This document shows, in pieces, positions 1-8,564 of a stretch of DNA of 64,000 nucleotides. Origin of the DNA: Yersinia kristensenii (GTDB lineage: Bacteria; Pseudomonadota; Gammaproteobacteria; Enterobacterales; Enterobacteriaceae); the NCBI RefSeq assembly GCF_900460525.1, contig NZ_UHIY01000001.1, forward strand, positions 4,340,001 through 4,404,000. The letters are read 5' to 3'. The notes below the pieces were generated by a model. The model was not told where the DNA came from, ran no database searches, and saw nothing but the letters and a program-made list of their open reading frames with translations. The position numbers and the translations under genes were made by a program. Position 1 is the stretch's first letter, and every line of letters begins with the position of its first letter.

Positions 1-661
1 ATCGAACAACTATATTCGCTTCCCTATCCCAGAGGCGAATAAGCAGTGGGTGCGTTTTGCTGATTATCGTGAGAATCCATTGCTCAATCCGCTGGGCACG
101 CCATCGGGTAAAATTGAAATCTACTCCGATACCATCGCCAAAATGGAATATGCCGATTGTCAGGGAATTCCCACCTGGATGCCACCTCATGAGTGGTATC
201 GCGGAGCAGAAGCCAAGCAATATCCGCTGTCACTGAACACGGCGCACCCCATCAACCGCCTGCATTCGCAATTGGATAACACGCCACTGCGCGAAAAGTA
301 CGCGGTGGCTGATCGCGAAGCCATTCTGATAAGCCCACAAGATGCCAGTGCGCGTCAGATTGTGAACGGCGATTTAGTTCGGGCGTTTAACGATCGCGGG
401 CAAATTTTGGTCGGTGCCGTGGTCACGGAAGATGTGCGGCCTGGCGTGGTGCGTATCAGCGAAGGGGCATGGTTTGACCCCGCCGAGCCGTCTGTGCCGG
501 GTTCGATTTGTAAGAACGGTAATATTAATTGCCTGACTTTCGATATCGGCTCGTCCAGTTTGGCGCAAGGTAACTGTGGGCAGATGGCACAGCTTGAAAT
601 TGAAAAGTACACTGGGCCAGTGCTGAAAAATACCGCTCACGCAGTTCCGGCAGGGGCTTAG
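1..661 (+). CDS. Molybdopterin oxidoreductase, TorA/TorZ/BisC type (3' fragment)
   Basis: The frame is open from base 2, so the gene begins before the window; about 219 C-terminal residues are visible. They cover the molybdopterin dinucleotide-binding domain of DMSO-reductase-family enzymes. Seen motifs are HPINRLHSQLDNT, the ISPQDA/RQIVNGDLVRAFNDRG stretch, the RISEGAWFDP strand and the closing NCLTFDIGSSSLAQGN segment. These match the C-terminus of TMAO reductase TorA/TorZ and biotin sulfoxide reductase BisC better than DmsA. Such enzymes reduce N- or S-oxides with a bis-MGD molybdenum cofactor. Whether this one is periplasmic (Tat-exported) or cytoplasmic cannot be told without the N-terminus. 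A hairpin follows the stop. Confidence 0.85.
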   Translation, partial: SNNYIRFPIPEANKQWVRFADYRENPLLNPLGTPSGKIEIYSDTIAKMEYADCQGIPTWMPPHEWYRGAEAKQYPLSLNTAHPINRLHSQLDNTPLREKYAVADREAILISPQDASARQIVNGDLVRAFNDRGQILVGAVVTEDVRPGVVRISEGAWFDPAEPSVPGSICKNGNINCLTFDIGSSSLAQGNCGQMAQLEIEKYTGPVLKNTAHAVPAGA

Positions 662-678
662 TCTTTAGGTTGAATAAC

Positions 679-704
679 TGAGGGCAATATTATTTTCGCC
701 CTCA
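679..704 (+). terminator. Hairpin after the molybdoenzyme gene
   Basis: Inverted repeat TGAGGGC / GCCCTCA about 18 bases past the stop codon. It lacks a long T-run, so termination is likely but not certain. Confidence 0.45.
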
Positions 705-829
705 TATTGCTGACAAATTGAACCAAGGGGAATCGTGCCGTTGGGGTCGTAACGGCGTAAGCCGTCGGAGCGCCCCTAGGTGCGGTAAACCCTTGGCTCA
801 CCGTGCTTTCTCGCCGAGCCAGTCATCGA

Positions 830-1084
830 TTAAGGCGCAGTATCCGCTTCCAGTTTAATCAAATACACCAGCGCCTGTTCGCGGGTATCAAAACACATCT
901 CGCGCAATGCTTGCAGGCTGGCACACACTGCCGGGCGGGATGGAGAATGGAAAATACCGCAGCGCATATTGTCATCTAAATGCAAGCAACGGGTATTGGC
1001 GGGCTTGCCGAATGGCATACCGGGGATCGGGCTGGAAATCGAAGGAGCAATACAGCAAGCACCGCAATCTGAGCGACAGTCCAT
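830..1084 (-). CDS. yeiW: YkgJ/YeiW-type cysteine-cluster protein
   Basis: An 84-residue protein starting [15 protein letters not shown] chose this internal ATG rather than the one at 1129 because AGGAG lies 7 bases upstream and the family begins here. It carries the conserved cysteine pattern CxxDCGACC near the N-terminus, then a Cys before HLDD, a Cys in RCGIF and a Cys in AVCASL, typical of the UPF0153/YkgJ metal-binding family. In E. coli, yeiW lies beside yeiP, as here. Cysteines probably bind zinc or an iron-sulfur cluster; the biochemical function is unknown. Confidence 0.8.
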   Translation of the reverse strand: MDCRSDCGACCIAPSISSPIPGMPFGKPANTRCLHLDDNMRCGIFHSPSRPAVCASLQALREMCFDTREQALVYLIKLEADTAP

Positions 1085-1390
1085 CAGCAGGCTCCTGTAG
1101 GCTGGTGGCATAACCGCGGACAATAGCAATCAGCCTGATGAACTACCAGCACTATCCTTAATCAACCGTCCAATAGCAGACCCAGCACACGGCTTCAGCT
1201 TTTAACTTCATTACTTTCAGTTTGTTTTTTAACCTAAAAAATCCCAATTTGTGCGATATTCAATCACAACCAACCACCAGATCAAGACTAATCACTGACC
1301 AGAGTATCCACATGAGCATATTCATCTGTTTACAGCTTCATCGCCTCCATGTACCATTGAGCTAGTACAAAAGAACTATTAACTATATTA

Positions 1391-1519
1391 TTAATATCCA
1401 AAATCATTGGCGTTACAGCAAGGCGGCAAACGAACAAATCCCGATGAGCTTACATAAGTAAGTGATTCGGGTGAGTAAGTACGGCTAACGCAGCTGTAGC
1501 GTCAAGGATGAAGGATATT
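1391..1519. repeat. ERIC-type intergenic repeat
   Basis: Contains the ERIC core (GAGCTTACATAAGTAAGTG flanked by CCCGAT and ATTCGGG), an upstream arm with CATTGGCGTTACAG and a downstream arm with GGCTAACGCAGCTGTAGC. It lies between yeiW and mtr, ending just before the mtr ribosome binding site, so it would be transcribed as an mtr leader. The remainder of 1085-1530 shows no gene. Confidence 0.75.
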
Positions 1520-1530
1520 TGGAGCTATAA

Positions 1531-2775
1531 ATGTCGATGGATGTATCCCAACCCCTATCACGCCCCTCCGTCCTCGGCGGTGCAATGATTGTCGCCGGTA
1601 CCGCAGTAGGCGCAGGGATGTTTTCAATCCCAATCGTGACGGCGGGTGTGTGGTTCAGCGGCTCAGTCATGCTGCTGATTTATACGTGGGCATGCATGCT
1701 GATTTCCGGCTTGATGATTCTGGAAGCTAACTTGAACTACCCGAGTGGCGCCAGTTTCCACACCATGGTGCAAGACCTGCTGGGCAAAGTTTGGAGCGCT
1801 ATTAATGGCGTCTCGATCACTTTTGTTCTCTATATTCTGACCTACGCCTATATCTCAGCGGGTGGATCAATCATTACCCATACGCTACAAAATGTGGTGG
1901 GAATGGGTCAAACTGGGGCGGGCTTTATCTTTGCGGTATTAGTGGCATTTATTGTCTGGTTATCCACCCGCGCAGTAGACCGCTTAAGCACTATATTGAT
2001 TGGCGGCATGGTTATCACATTTGTTATGTCCGTCGGTGATATGTTTAGCCATGTGGAAAGCGCAGTTCTGTTCAATCAGGCCGATAGCAATGCCCGTTAC
2101 TTACCTTATGCGCTGGCGGCCCTGCCCTACTTACTGACCTCTTTCGGCTATCACGGTAATGTGCCGGGGCTGGTGAAGTACTACCATAAAGACGGCAAAG
2201 CCGTAGTGCGTAGTTTGCTGTACGGCACTTTGATAGCATTGGTCATTTATATCCTGTGGCAGTATGCCATTCAGGGCAATATTGCTCGGGATGCATTCAA
2301 ACAAGTGATTGCTGACGGCAGTAACATAGGCAGCTTGCTGAAACAGATGGATACCGTCTCTGCCAGTCAAGCCACCAGCCAACTGCTGAATGCCTTCTCT
2401 TATATGGCACTGGCCAGTTCATTCCTCGGTGTTTCCCTTGGATTGTTTGATTTTATTGCCGATTTCTTTAAATTTTCCGATGACCGCGGTGGGCGCACTA
2501 AATCAGCATTAGTGACTTTTGTCCCACCCACGGTGGGGGCGCTGTTGTTCCCGAATGGCTTTATCTACGCCATTGGCTTTGCCGGTTTGGCCGCCACCAT
2601 TTGGGCCGTGATTGTCCCCGCATTGATGGCACGCGCTAGCCGTAAACGCTTCCCACAAGCGAGTTATCGGGCACCTGGGGGGAGTTTTATGATTGGCTTT
2701 ATTATCCTGTTTGGTTTGATCAATGCAGTGGCCCATATCGCCACATTATTGGGCTTGTTACCGGTGTACGCATAA
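1531..2775 (+). CDS. mtr: Tryptophan-specific H+ symporter Mtr
   Basis: A 414-residue inner-membrane protein of the aromatic amino acid permease family (HAAAP), the same length as E. coli Mtr. The start MSMDVSQPLSRPSVLGGAMIVAG.. runs straight into the family signature (GAMIVAGTAVGAGMFSIPI), and about 11 hydrophobic segments follow. The conserved segment around LTSFGYHGNVPGLVKYY supports Mtr/TyrP/TnaB; the sequence fits Mtr best. It imports tryptophan, and indole in E. coli. GGAG lies 6 bases before the ATG. The gene stands alone between an ERIC repeat and efpL. I did not find a clear TrpR operator. Confidence 0.85.
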   Translation: MSMDVSQPLSRPSVLGGAMIVAGTAVGAGMFSIPIVTAGVWFSGSVMLLIYTWACMLISGLMILEANLNYPSGASFHTMVQDLLGKVWSAINGVSITFVLYILTYAYISAGGSIITHTLQNVVGMGQTGAGFIFAVLVAFIVWLSTRAVDRLSTILIGGMVITFVMSVGDMFSHVESAVLFNQADSNARYLPYALAALPYLLTSFGYHGNVPGLVKYYHKDGKAVVRSLLYGTLIALVIYILWQYAIQGNIARDAFKQVIADGSNIGSLLKQMDTVSASQATSQLLNAFSYMALASSFLGVSLGLFDFIADFFKFSDDRGGRTKSALVTFVPPTVGALLFPNGFIYAIGFAGLAATIWAVIVPALMARASRKRFPQASYRAPGGSFMIGFIILFGLINAVAHIATLLGLLPVYA

Positions 2776-2886
2776 GGCCAATTTTATCGCGAAATCTTGC
2801 TCTTTTTTGCGCTATCTGCTTGCCTGAAACTGGCGGCGCGAGTAACTTGTCGCAACTTATCTTCAATCCTGATTGGCGGTTAATAA

Positions 2887-3459
2887 ATGGCAAGAGCTAA
2901 CGAAATAAAACGCGGTATGGCGGTCAACCTCAACGGCAAATTACTGCTGGTGAAAGATATCGATGTGCAAAGCCCAAGTGCCCGTGGCGCAAGTACTTTG
3001 TATAAAATGCGTTTTTCTGATGTGCGTACCGGTTTAAAAGTTGAAGAGCGTTTTAAAGGCGATGAGATCCTTGACACCATTACCTTGACTCGCCGCAGTG
3101 TGAATTTCTCTTACATCGATGGCGACGAATACGTCTTTATGGATGATGAAGATTTCACACCATACAACTTCAAGAAAGAGCAGATAGAAGAAGAGTTATT
3201 GTTTATTCCTGAGGGTGGAATGCCGGGGATGCAAGTGTTAACAATGGACGGACAATTGCTGGCGTTGGAATTGCCGCAAACAGTTGATATGGAAATTGTA
3301 GAAACTGCTCCGAGCATTAAAGGCGCATCAGCCAGTGCTCGTAATAAACCAGCAGTGATGAGTACCGGCTTATCTATTCAGGTGCCGGAATATATCAGCC
3401 CTGGCGAGAAAATCCGCATTCATATTGCAGAGCGCCGCTATATGGGCCGCGCAGACTAA
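2887..3459 (+). CDS. efpL: Elongation factor P-like protein EfpL (YeiP)
   Basis: A 190-residue EF-P paralogue: an N-terminal KOW-like domain followed by two OB domains, ending [14 protein letters not shown]. The domain I tip loop has SPSARGAS with Arg at residue 33, the position that in EfpL replaces the modified lysine of EF-P; no lysine is present at the tip. EfpL relieves ribosome stalling at proline and other difficult motifs without post-translational modification. It is cytoplasmic and acts at the ribosomal E site. The position between mtr and the uxu/yeiQ genes agrees with E. coli synteny. The ribosome binding site is weak. Confidence 0.93.
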   Translation: MARANEIKRGMAVNLNGKLLLVKDIDVQSPSARGASTLYKMRFSDVRTGLKVEERFKGDEILDTITLTRRSVNFSYIDGDEYVFMDDEDFTPYNFKKEQIEEELLFIPEGGMPGMQVLTMDGQLLALELPQTVDMEIVETAPSIKGASASARNKPAVMSTGLSIQVPEYISPGEKIRIHIAERRYMGRAD

Positions 3460-3487
3460 TACCCAATACCCTTCATCTCTCAAGTTA

Positions 3488-3513
3488 TTAAGGGCCGGAA
3501 AACCGGCCCTTAA
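3488..3513 (+). terminator. Terminator hairpin after efpL
   Basis: Near-perfect palindrome TTAAGGGCCGG / CCGGCCCTTAA with an AAAA loop, followed by a T-rich stretch, 28 bases past the efpL stop. Confidence 0.75.
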
Positions 3514-3519
3514 CTATTT

Positions 3520-3728
3520 TATACCCAAACTATAGCCTATAGATTTCAAGATACAGGAAGGCGGTAAGTGAGATACAAATCGGTCGGGAACCGATTTGAA
3601 CAGCATTTATGCTGCCCGCAGGGTGAGCCTCAGGGATGAGGCTCATTAATCCCGATGAGCTTACATCAGTAAGTGATTCGGGTTATTAAGAGCAGCCAAC
3701 ACACCTGCAGTTTGAAATATGACGGGTT
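3520..3728. repeat. ERIC-type repeat with internal insertion
   Basis: Left arm (ATACAGGAAGGCGG) and right arm (GAGCTTACATCAGTAAGTG.. CAGCCAACACACCTGCAG.. ATATGACGGGT) of ERIC are separated by about 70 extra bases. The insert contains two small hairpins, AAATCGG/CCGATTT and GAGCCTCA/TGAGGCTC. The element abuts the 3' end of uxuA. Confidence 0.75.
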
Positions 3729-4917
3729 ACTTTAGCTCTGGGAAGAATGTGCGCTTCAACGCTAACTCCACGCCGCGAACTTCTGCCAGCCCTTTTAGGC
3801 GACCAATAGCGGAATAGCCCGGATTGGTTTTCTTATGTAAATCATCCAGCATTTGGTGACCATGGTCTGGTCGCATCGGAATCGGGCGCATATCTCCGGC
3901 AGCCTGACGACGTTGCTCTTCGGTTAAAATGGCTTTAACCACTGAGTACATGTCGACATCACCTTGCAAATGACCGCCTTCATGGAAGGTTTTTGGGTTC
4001 CCTTCACGGCAAGTCGAGCGCAAATGAGTGAAGTGAATACGGTCACCGAAGGTTTCGATCATCTTCACCAAATCATTGTCGGCACGCACACCATAAGAAC
4101 CGGTGCACATAGTAAAGCCGTTATAAATGCTATCAACGGTCTCTTTCAGCCACTGCATATCTTCAATGGTCGACACAATACGCGGCAGGCCAAGAATTGG
4201 GCGCGGTGGATCATCCGGGTGTACCGCCATCCGCAAGCCAACCTGTTCAGCAACCGGTATAATAGCGCGCAGGAAATACGCCATATTTTCACGGAGTTGC
4301 GCTTTATCAATACCGTCATACTCGGCTAAACGCGCACGGAATTGATCCAGCGTATAACCCTCTTCTGCTCCCGGCAAACCAGCAATAATATTGCCCGTCA
4401 GCTTGGCGATGTCGGCCTCAGTCATCGCATCGAAATAGTCCGCCGCCTGCACCAACTCTTCAGCAGAGTAATCCTTCTCAGCACCTGGGCGCTTGAGGAT
4501 ATGCAACTCAAAAGCAGCAAAGGCTATTTGGTCAAAACGCAGTGCTTTGGAACCGTCTGGCAATTGATATTCCAGATCCGTGCGTGTCCAGTCTAATATC
4601 GGCATGAAGTTGTAGCACACGGTGTCAATGCCACATTCAGCAATATTACGCAGAGTTTGCTGATAATTTTCAATATGTTGCTGATAGTTACCGCTGTGAG
4701 TTTTGATCTCTTCATGAATCGGTACACTTTCCACTACAGACCAAACCAAACCTTTCGCTGCCAATTCTGCCTGGCGTTGTTTGATTTCACTCACCGGCCA
4801 GACTTGGCCATTCGGAATATGGTGTAATGCAGTCACTACTCCGGTTGCTCCAGCCTGACGGATATCATCTAATGACACCGGATCATTTGGGCCATACCAA
4901 CGCCATGTTTGTTCCAT
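3727..4917 (-). CDS. uxuA: Mannonate dehydratase UxuA
   Basis: A 396-residue protein (E. coli UxuA 394). It converts D-mannonate to 2-keto-3-deoxygluconate in glucuronate catabolism. Recognised stretches are [23 protein letters not shown] at the start, the metal-binding region [18 protein letters not shown] and MCTGSYG, and RPDHGHQML near the C-terminus. It is a TIM-barrel enzyme using divalent metal. The gene is divergent from yeiQ (fructuronate reductase-like), which would make its mannonate substrate. The shared 380-base intergenic region holds iterated operator-like repeats. Confidence 0.95.
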   Translation of the reverse strand: MEQTWRWYGPNDPVSLDDIRQAGATGVVTALHHIPNGQVWPVSEIKQRQAELAAKGLVWSVVESVPIHEEIKTHSGNYQQHIENYQQTLRNIAECGIDTVCYNFMPILDWTRTDLEYQLPDGSKALRFDQIAFAAFELHILKRPGAEKDYSAEELVQAADYFDAMTEADIAKLTGNIIAGLPGAEEGYTLDQFRARLAEYDGIDKAQLRENMAYFLRAIIPVAEQVGLRMAVHPDDPPRPILGLPRIVSTIEDMQWLKETVDSIYNGFTMCTGSYGVRADNDLVKMIETFGDRIHFTHLRSTCREGNPKTFHEGGHLQGDVDMYSVVKAILTEEQRRQAAGDMRPIPMRPDHGHQMLDDLHKKTNPGYSAIGRLKGLAEVRGVELALKRTFFPELK

Positions 4918-4961
4918 TTATTTTTACCTTCTACGTAAACTGTTCGGGTGCATATAATTTT

Positions 4962-5005
4962 GTTATACCGACTAACGCGGTTATACCGACAATGTTGTTA
5001 TACCG
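4962..5005. promoter_or_regulatory. Three iterated GTTATACCGA repeats in the uxuA-yeiQ control region
   Basis: GTTATACCGA occurs at 4962-4971, 4980-4989 and 4996-5005, 45-90 bases upstream of uxuA and on the far side of yeiQ. The regular 16-18 base spacing suggests a multi-site operator, perhaps for the UxuR/ExuR-type regulator encoded at 6979-7722. The rest of 4918-5299 shows no convincing gene. Confidence 0.4.
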
Positions 5006-5299
5006 ATTCCAAGAGGTATCACTCAGCTTTATCCTTACTCTTTCAGCGCCTCGTGTCAAAAAGCAAAATCTCATTGGTTGATCCACTTCACGAATATAAT
5101 CAATATTGGACTTACCAATTTTATTTTCTGTCATATGCCTTTACACTGCAAGCCGATATTGCATGACAATGAACAAAAGCAAACGATCCGTATGGTGTGG
5201 TTTTTTTCGTACAGAAGCCAAATGAAACTGGTCTAACAACTTTTTATCTATCGCCATCCCTTTGCTATACCCATGGGGTGAATGATTCTGGAGCCACGT

Positions 5300-6772
5300 A
5301 TGAACACTATTGCCAATAGCCGCCTACCCGATACTGTACAGCGACCAACTTATGATAGAACTGCACTGAAAAGCCGCATTGTTCACATCGGTTTTGGCGC
5401 ATTTCACCGCGCGCATCAAGCTCTACTGACTGACCGGGTGTTAAATAAACAAGGGGGCGACTGGGGTATCTGTGAGGTCAGCTTGTTTGGTGCTGATGTC
5501 TTGATCCAAAATTTGCGCCAACAGGATCATCTTTTCTCGGTGCTGGAAAAAGGCGCGAAAAGTAATCAAACCATTGTTGTTGGGTCAGTTTGTGAGTCAG
5601 TACATGCTCGGTTAGATGGTGTCATGCAGGTTCTGGAGAAATTGGCCGAACCACAAGTGGCTATTGTTTCACTTACCATTACCGAAAAAGGTTACTGCAT
5701 CGAGCCGGGAACGGGTCAACTGGATCTGCACAATGAGTTTGTACTTGCTGACCTGGCTATCCCTGATGCTCCAACTTCCGCCCCCGGTGTACTGGTTGAA
5801 GCTCTGCGGTTACGTCGCTTGCGAGGGCTGAAACCTTTCACTGTCCTTTCATGCGACAACATTCCAGAAAACGGCCATGTAGTAAAAAATGCCGTCCTCG
5901 GTTTAGCTGCGGCTCGTGACCCCGAACTGGCAAGCTGGATAGAACAAAATGTCACGTTCCCTAACACCATGGTCGACCGCATCGTTCCCGCTGCAACAAC
6001 AGAAACATTGCAGGAAATCACAGAGACACTGGGGGTTGCCGACCCTTGCGGCATTGCTTGTGAGCCCTTCATTCAATGGGTCGTCGAAGACAAATTTGTG
6101 GCCGGTCGGCCTGACTGGCAAGTGGCTGGGGTACAATTAGTCGATGATGTTTTGCCCTTTGAAGAGATGAAGTTGCGTATGTTGAATGGTAGCCACTCCT
6201 ACCTCTCTTACCTGGGTTATCTGGCCGGTTATCAGCATATTAATGATTGTATGGCGGATGAAAATTATCGCCTGACTGCCCGTCGTTTAATGATGGATGA
6301 GCAAGCTCCAACACTACGTGTCACCGGTATTGATCTGAATGCTTATGCTAACCAATTGATTGAGCGTTACAGTAACCCGTCGTTAAAACACCGCACTTGG
6401 CAAATTGCCATGGACGGTAGCCAGAAATTGCCACAACGGATGCTTGATTCAGTGCGCTGGCATTTACAAAACGGGGGGCCATATCATTGCCTGGCATTGG
6501 GTATCGCTGGCTGGATGCGTTATGTAAGCGGTGTAGATGATAACGGCCAACCTATTGATATTCGTGACCCAATGGTAGATAGCTTTAAAAAATGCGTTGA
6601 GAATAGCGAAGAGGGTATCGCCAGAGTCGAGAGCTTACTGTCCCTGAAAGCACTGTTTGGTGAAACTCTTCCACAACAACCCGAATTTGTTCAGGCCGTG
6701 ACAGAAGCATATCTCAGCCTACAACAGTTTGGTGCGAAAGAAAGTGTGAAGCGTTTGGCACAACAGGCTTAA
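5300..6772 (+). CDS. yeiQ: Mannitol-dehydrogenase-family oxidoreductase YeiQ (fructuronate reductase-like)
   Basis: A 490-residue NAD-dependent oxidoreductase. The start MNTIANSRLPDTV was chosen over the ATG 18 bases upstream because CTGGAG precedes it and E. coli YeiQ starts MNTIA. Features: Rossmann motif IVHIGFGAFHRAHQ near residue 30, and the family active-site region with KLRMLNGSHSYL (Lys, Asn, His). The gene sits where E. coli has yeiQ (between yeiP and yeiR). Together with divergent uxuA it is likely to reduce D-fructuronate to D-mannonate. A short GAGCCTCA/TGAGGCTC hairpin follows the stop. Confidence 0.88.
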   Translation: MNTIANSRLPDTVQRPTYDRTALKSRIVHIGFGAFHRAHQALLTDRVLNKQGGDWGICEVSLFGADVLIQNLRQQDHLFSVLEKGAKSNQTIVVGSVCESVHARLDGVMQVLEKLAEPQVAIVSLTITEKGYCIEPGTGQLDLHNEFVLADLAIPDAPTSAPGVLVEALRLRRLRGLKPFTVLSCDNIPENGHVVKNAVLGLAAARDPELASWIEQNVTFPNTMVDRIVPAATTETLQEITETLGVADPCGIACEPFIQWVVEDKFVAGRPDWQVAGVQLVDDVLPFEEMKLRMLNGSHSYLSYLGYLAGYQHINDCMADENYRLTARRLMMDEQAPTLRVTGIDLNAYANQLIERYSNPSLKHRTWQIAMDGSQKLPQRMLDSVRWHLQNGGPYHCLALGIAGWMRYVSGVDDNGQPIDIRDPMVDSFKKCVENSEEGIARVESLLSLKALFGETLPQQPEFVQAVTEAYLSLQQFGAKESVKRLAQQA

Positions 6773-6780
6773 TTTAGCGA

Positions 6781-6799
6781 GCCTCACAATGAGGCTCAT
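6781..6799 (+). terminator. Hairpin after yeiQ
   Basis: GAGCCTCA-CAA-TGAGGCTC, 8 bp perfect stem followed by ATTCTTTCT; plausible terminator for yeiQ. Confidence 0.5.
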
Positions 6800-6814
6800 T
6801 CTTTCTAATTAGGT

Positions 6815-6976
6815 TTGTGAGTGCAGCCTCTGTAGCTTCAAGGCCGAAAAGCTTACCCAAAGTCATTGGAGTTACAGGTAGGCGGCAAGCAAATAAAGCC
6901 CGATGAGCTTACTGGTGTAAGTGATTCGGGTTTGTGAGCGCAGCCAACCCCCCTGTAGCTTCAAGGCCGAAGGGTA
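6815..6976. repeat. ERIC-type repeat plus adjoining partial copy
   Basis: A full ERIC-like unit (CATTGGAGTTACAGGTAGGCGG .. GAGCTTACTGGTGTAAGTG .. CAGCCAACCCCCCTGTAG) is preceded by a second right-arm fragment, so TGTAGCTTCAAGGCCGAA occurs twice (about 6831 and 6954). It separates yeiQ from the convergent regulator gene. Confidence 0.7.
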
Positions 6977-6978
6977 AA

Positions 6979-7722
6979 TTATTCTTCGAGCTGATACGGC
7001 GCAGACTCAAACAAATACCCATCAAAATCAGGATGGTCGGCATCAGAAATCTCGAGTAATTTTAATTTTACATTTTCTAAATGCTGCCACATGGCTTGCT
7101 TGGCTGCTTTGCTATCTCGGCGCAATACTGCTTGCAGGATTTTTTGATGGTCTTCCATCCATTGCCAGCGGTAACTAAAATCGAGGGTATGGCTATGTGC
7201 CCCTTGCCACATGGCGCTGGTTTTTCTCGCCTGCCATGCCTCCGCCACCATATTCGCCAATACACTATTTTGTGTCGATTGCGCCAACAAACAGTGGAAC
7301 AATTCATCTGCACTTTCATCCACAGCACCGGCATCTAATGCGGTTTTTTCCTGCTCGATGGCCTGACGCATTTTGATAATGTCAGCTTTGGTCGCTTGCA
7401 TAGCAGCAAAAGCAGCAACTTCACTTTCCAGCAATTGGCGGGCTTGCAGCAGTTCAAATGGGCCGTAACCACTGTCGGTTGAGACGACAGATTCCCCATA
7501 TGCAGGTCTATCGGGGACATTCACCACATAGACACCTGAACCTTTACGCACTTCCACTAACTTTTCCAGCTCCAGCATGATCAGTGCTTCACGGACCACA
7601 CTACGACTGACGCTGAAGTTTTCGGCAATGTCACGCTCAGGCGGTAAACGATCGCCCAAATTATATTGCCCACTGATAATTGCTTCACGCAGTTGACTGC
7701 CAACTTCCTGATATAACCGCAT
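6979..7722 (-). CDS. GntR/FadR-family regulator, UxuR/ExuR type
   Basis: A 247-residue cytoplasmic repressor-type protein with an N-terminal winged helix (RLYQEVGSQLREAIISGQ, DRLPPERDIAEN.SVSRSVVREALIMLE, VRKGSGVYV) and a C-terminal FCD ligand-binding domain (GPFELLQARQLLE, WQHLENVKLKLLE, FDGYLFE). These phrases match E. coli UxuR and ExuR almost equally, so I give no symbol. An ATG at 7845 is also in frame, but the ATG at 7722 has AGGAAATAAGG upstream and gives the family's normal length. It probably controls uxuA and yeiQ in response to hexuronate intermediates. A TTGGnnnnnCCAA site lies just upstream. Confidence 0.85.
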   Translation of the reverse strand: MRLYQEVGSQLREAIISGQYNLGDRLPPERDIAENFSVSRSVVREALIMLELEKLVEVRKGSGVYVVNVPDRPAYGESVVSTDSGYGPFELLQARQLLESEVAAFAAMQATKADIIKMRQAIEQEKTALDAGAVDESADELFHCLLAQSTQNSVLANMVAEAWQARKTSAMWQGAHSHTLDFSYRWQWMEDHQKILQAVLRRDSKAAKQAMWQHLENVKLKLLEISDADHPDFDGYLFESAPYQLEE

Positions 7723-7865
7723 AACCTTATTTCCTGCATCAGGTATTGGCACTGAAAATACCAAATTGGCCTGACCAAAGGGTGTGTGAATAATATTGAG
7801 TATATCATGTGGTCGAACAATTTCATTGCGGTCAAACAATTTCATTGCAGCAAAGTTGAAGAACT

Positions 7866-7896
7866 ATCACGGCTTATCAGTGTGATAAGCCGTGAT
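7866..7896. promoter_or_regulatory. Perfect 31-base palindrome upstream of the UxuR-type gene
   Basis: ATCACGGCTTATCA-GTG-TGATAAGCCGTGAT: 14-base arms with a 3-base centre, between the regulator gene and the fimbrial-like gene transcribed toward it. No T-run follows on the plus side. It could be an operator or an intergenic transcriptional block. Confidence 0.5.
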
Positions 7897-7922
7897 TATA
7901 AGATGATTGCTAGTTTTAACTA

Positions 7923-8249
7923 TTAGAGGTAAGAGACAGTCAAAATTCCCAAACTACGTTGTGGGTTCAACCATTCTAAGTTCGAAGATGCCAACTGACT
8001 GGGTAACCGAGAAGTCAGAGACATACTGCGTGAGAGTGTTTGTCGTTGAGTCAATGTTTCACCATTGCGATAACAGCGGGTTGTTATCGTTTGGTCCGCA
8101 AATGAAGTATCACATGGGCTTTCTACAATAGCTCCGGAAAAAGTAATTGTTCCAGTAACCGACAGGGTGGATTGCGCACTACTTGCAGCAAAAGATATTA
8201 TCCATGAAAACATTATTGCTACGATCATCAGCACTCGAAAACTCTTCAT
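7923..8249 (-). CDS. Small exported fimbrial-like protein
   Basis: A 108-residue protein beginning MKSFRVLMIVAIMFSWIISFAASSAQS, a clear Sec signal peptide. The start has GAGGTGG upstream; an in-frame ATG at 8324 would put a non-signal extension in front. The mature part (TLSVTGTITFSGAIVESPC...) matches the first strands of type 1 fimbrial subunits, with two cysteines (SPC, TRC) placed as in the fimbrial disulfide. It is shorter than a real pilin (about 150-180 residues). No chaperone or usher gene lies nearby, so it is an orphan of unknown role. Confidence 0.6.
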   Translation of the reverse strand: MKSFRVLMIVAIMFSWIISFAASSAQSTLSVTGTITFSGAIVESPCDTSFADQTITTRCYRNGETLTQRQTLSRSMSLTSRLPSQLASSNLEWLNPQRSLGILTVSYL

Positions 8250-8564
8250 AACCACCTCGACTCTCATATCCGTCATTTTAAATGATAGAGGATTCCAGCC
8301 AGAGCGATGGGAATGACAGAGCATTTTTTATTGCCCTACTCTGTCGATAACTCACTAAGATTCCTCGTAGAAGTGAATTATATTGCTTAGCTTGGCAATA
8401 CAATTAGGCGAGGTTCCTAACCCACCTAGGAAATTGTCTATCTTTCACTCTTTTTCGTTTAATAATAAGCTTGGCTAGTGTTATATCCTCTTCTGACTAC
8501 ATCGACATACTTGAGCCTTTTCTTGAGATGGTATTGAAAATAAATTTACGGTAGGAGGTCTCTG

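Noticed and set aside
4827..5166. Several 60-85 codon frames in the uxuA-yeiQ intergenic region
   Set aside because: Mutually overlapping, no ribosome sites, and created by the iterated operator-like repeats.
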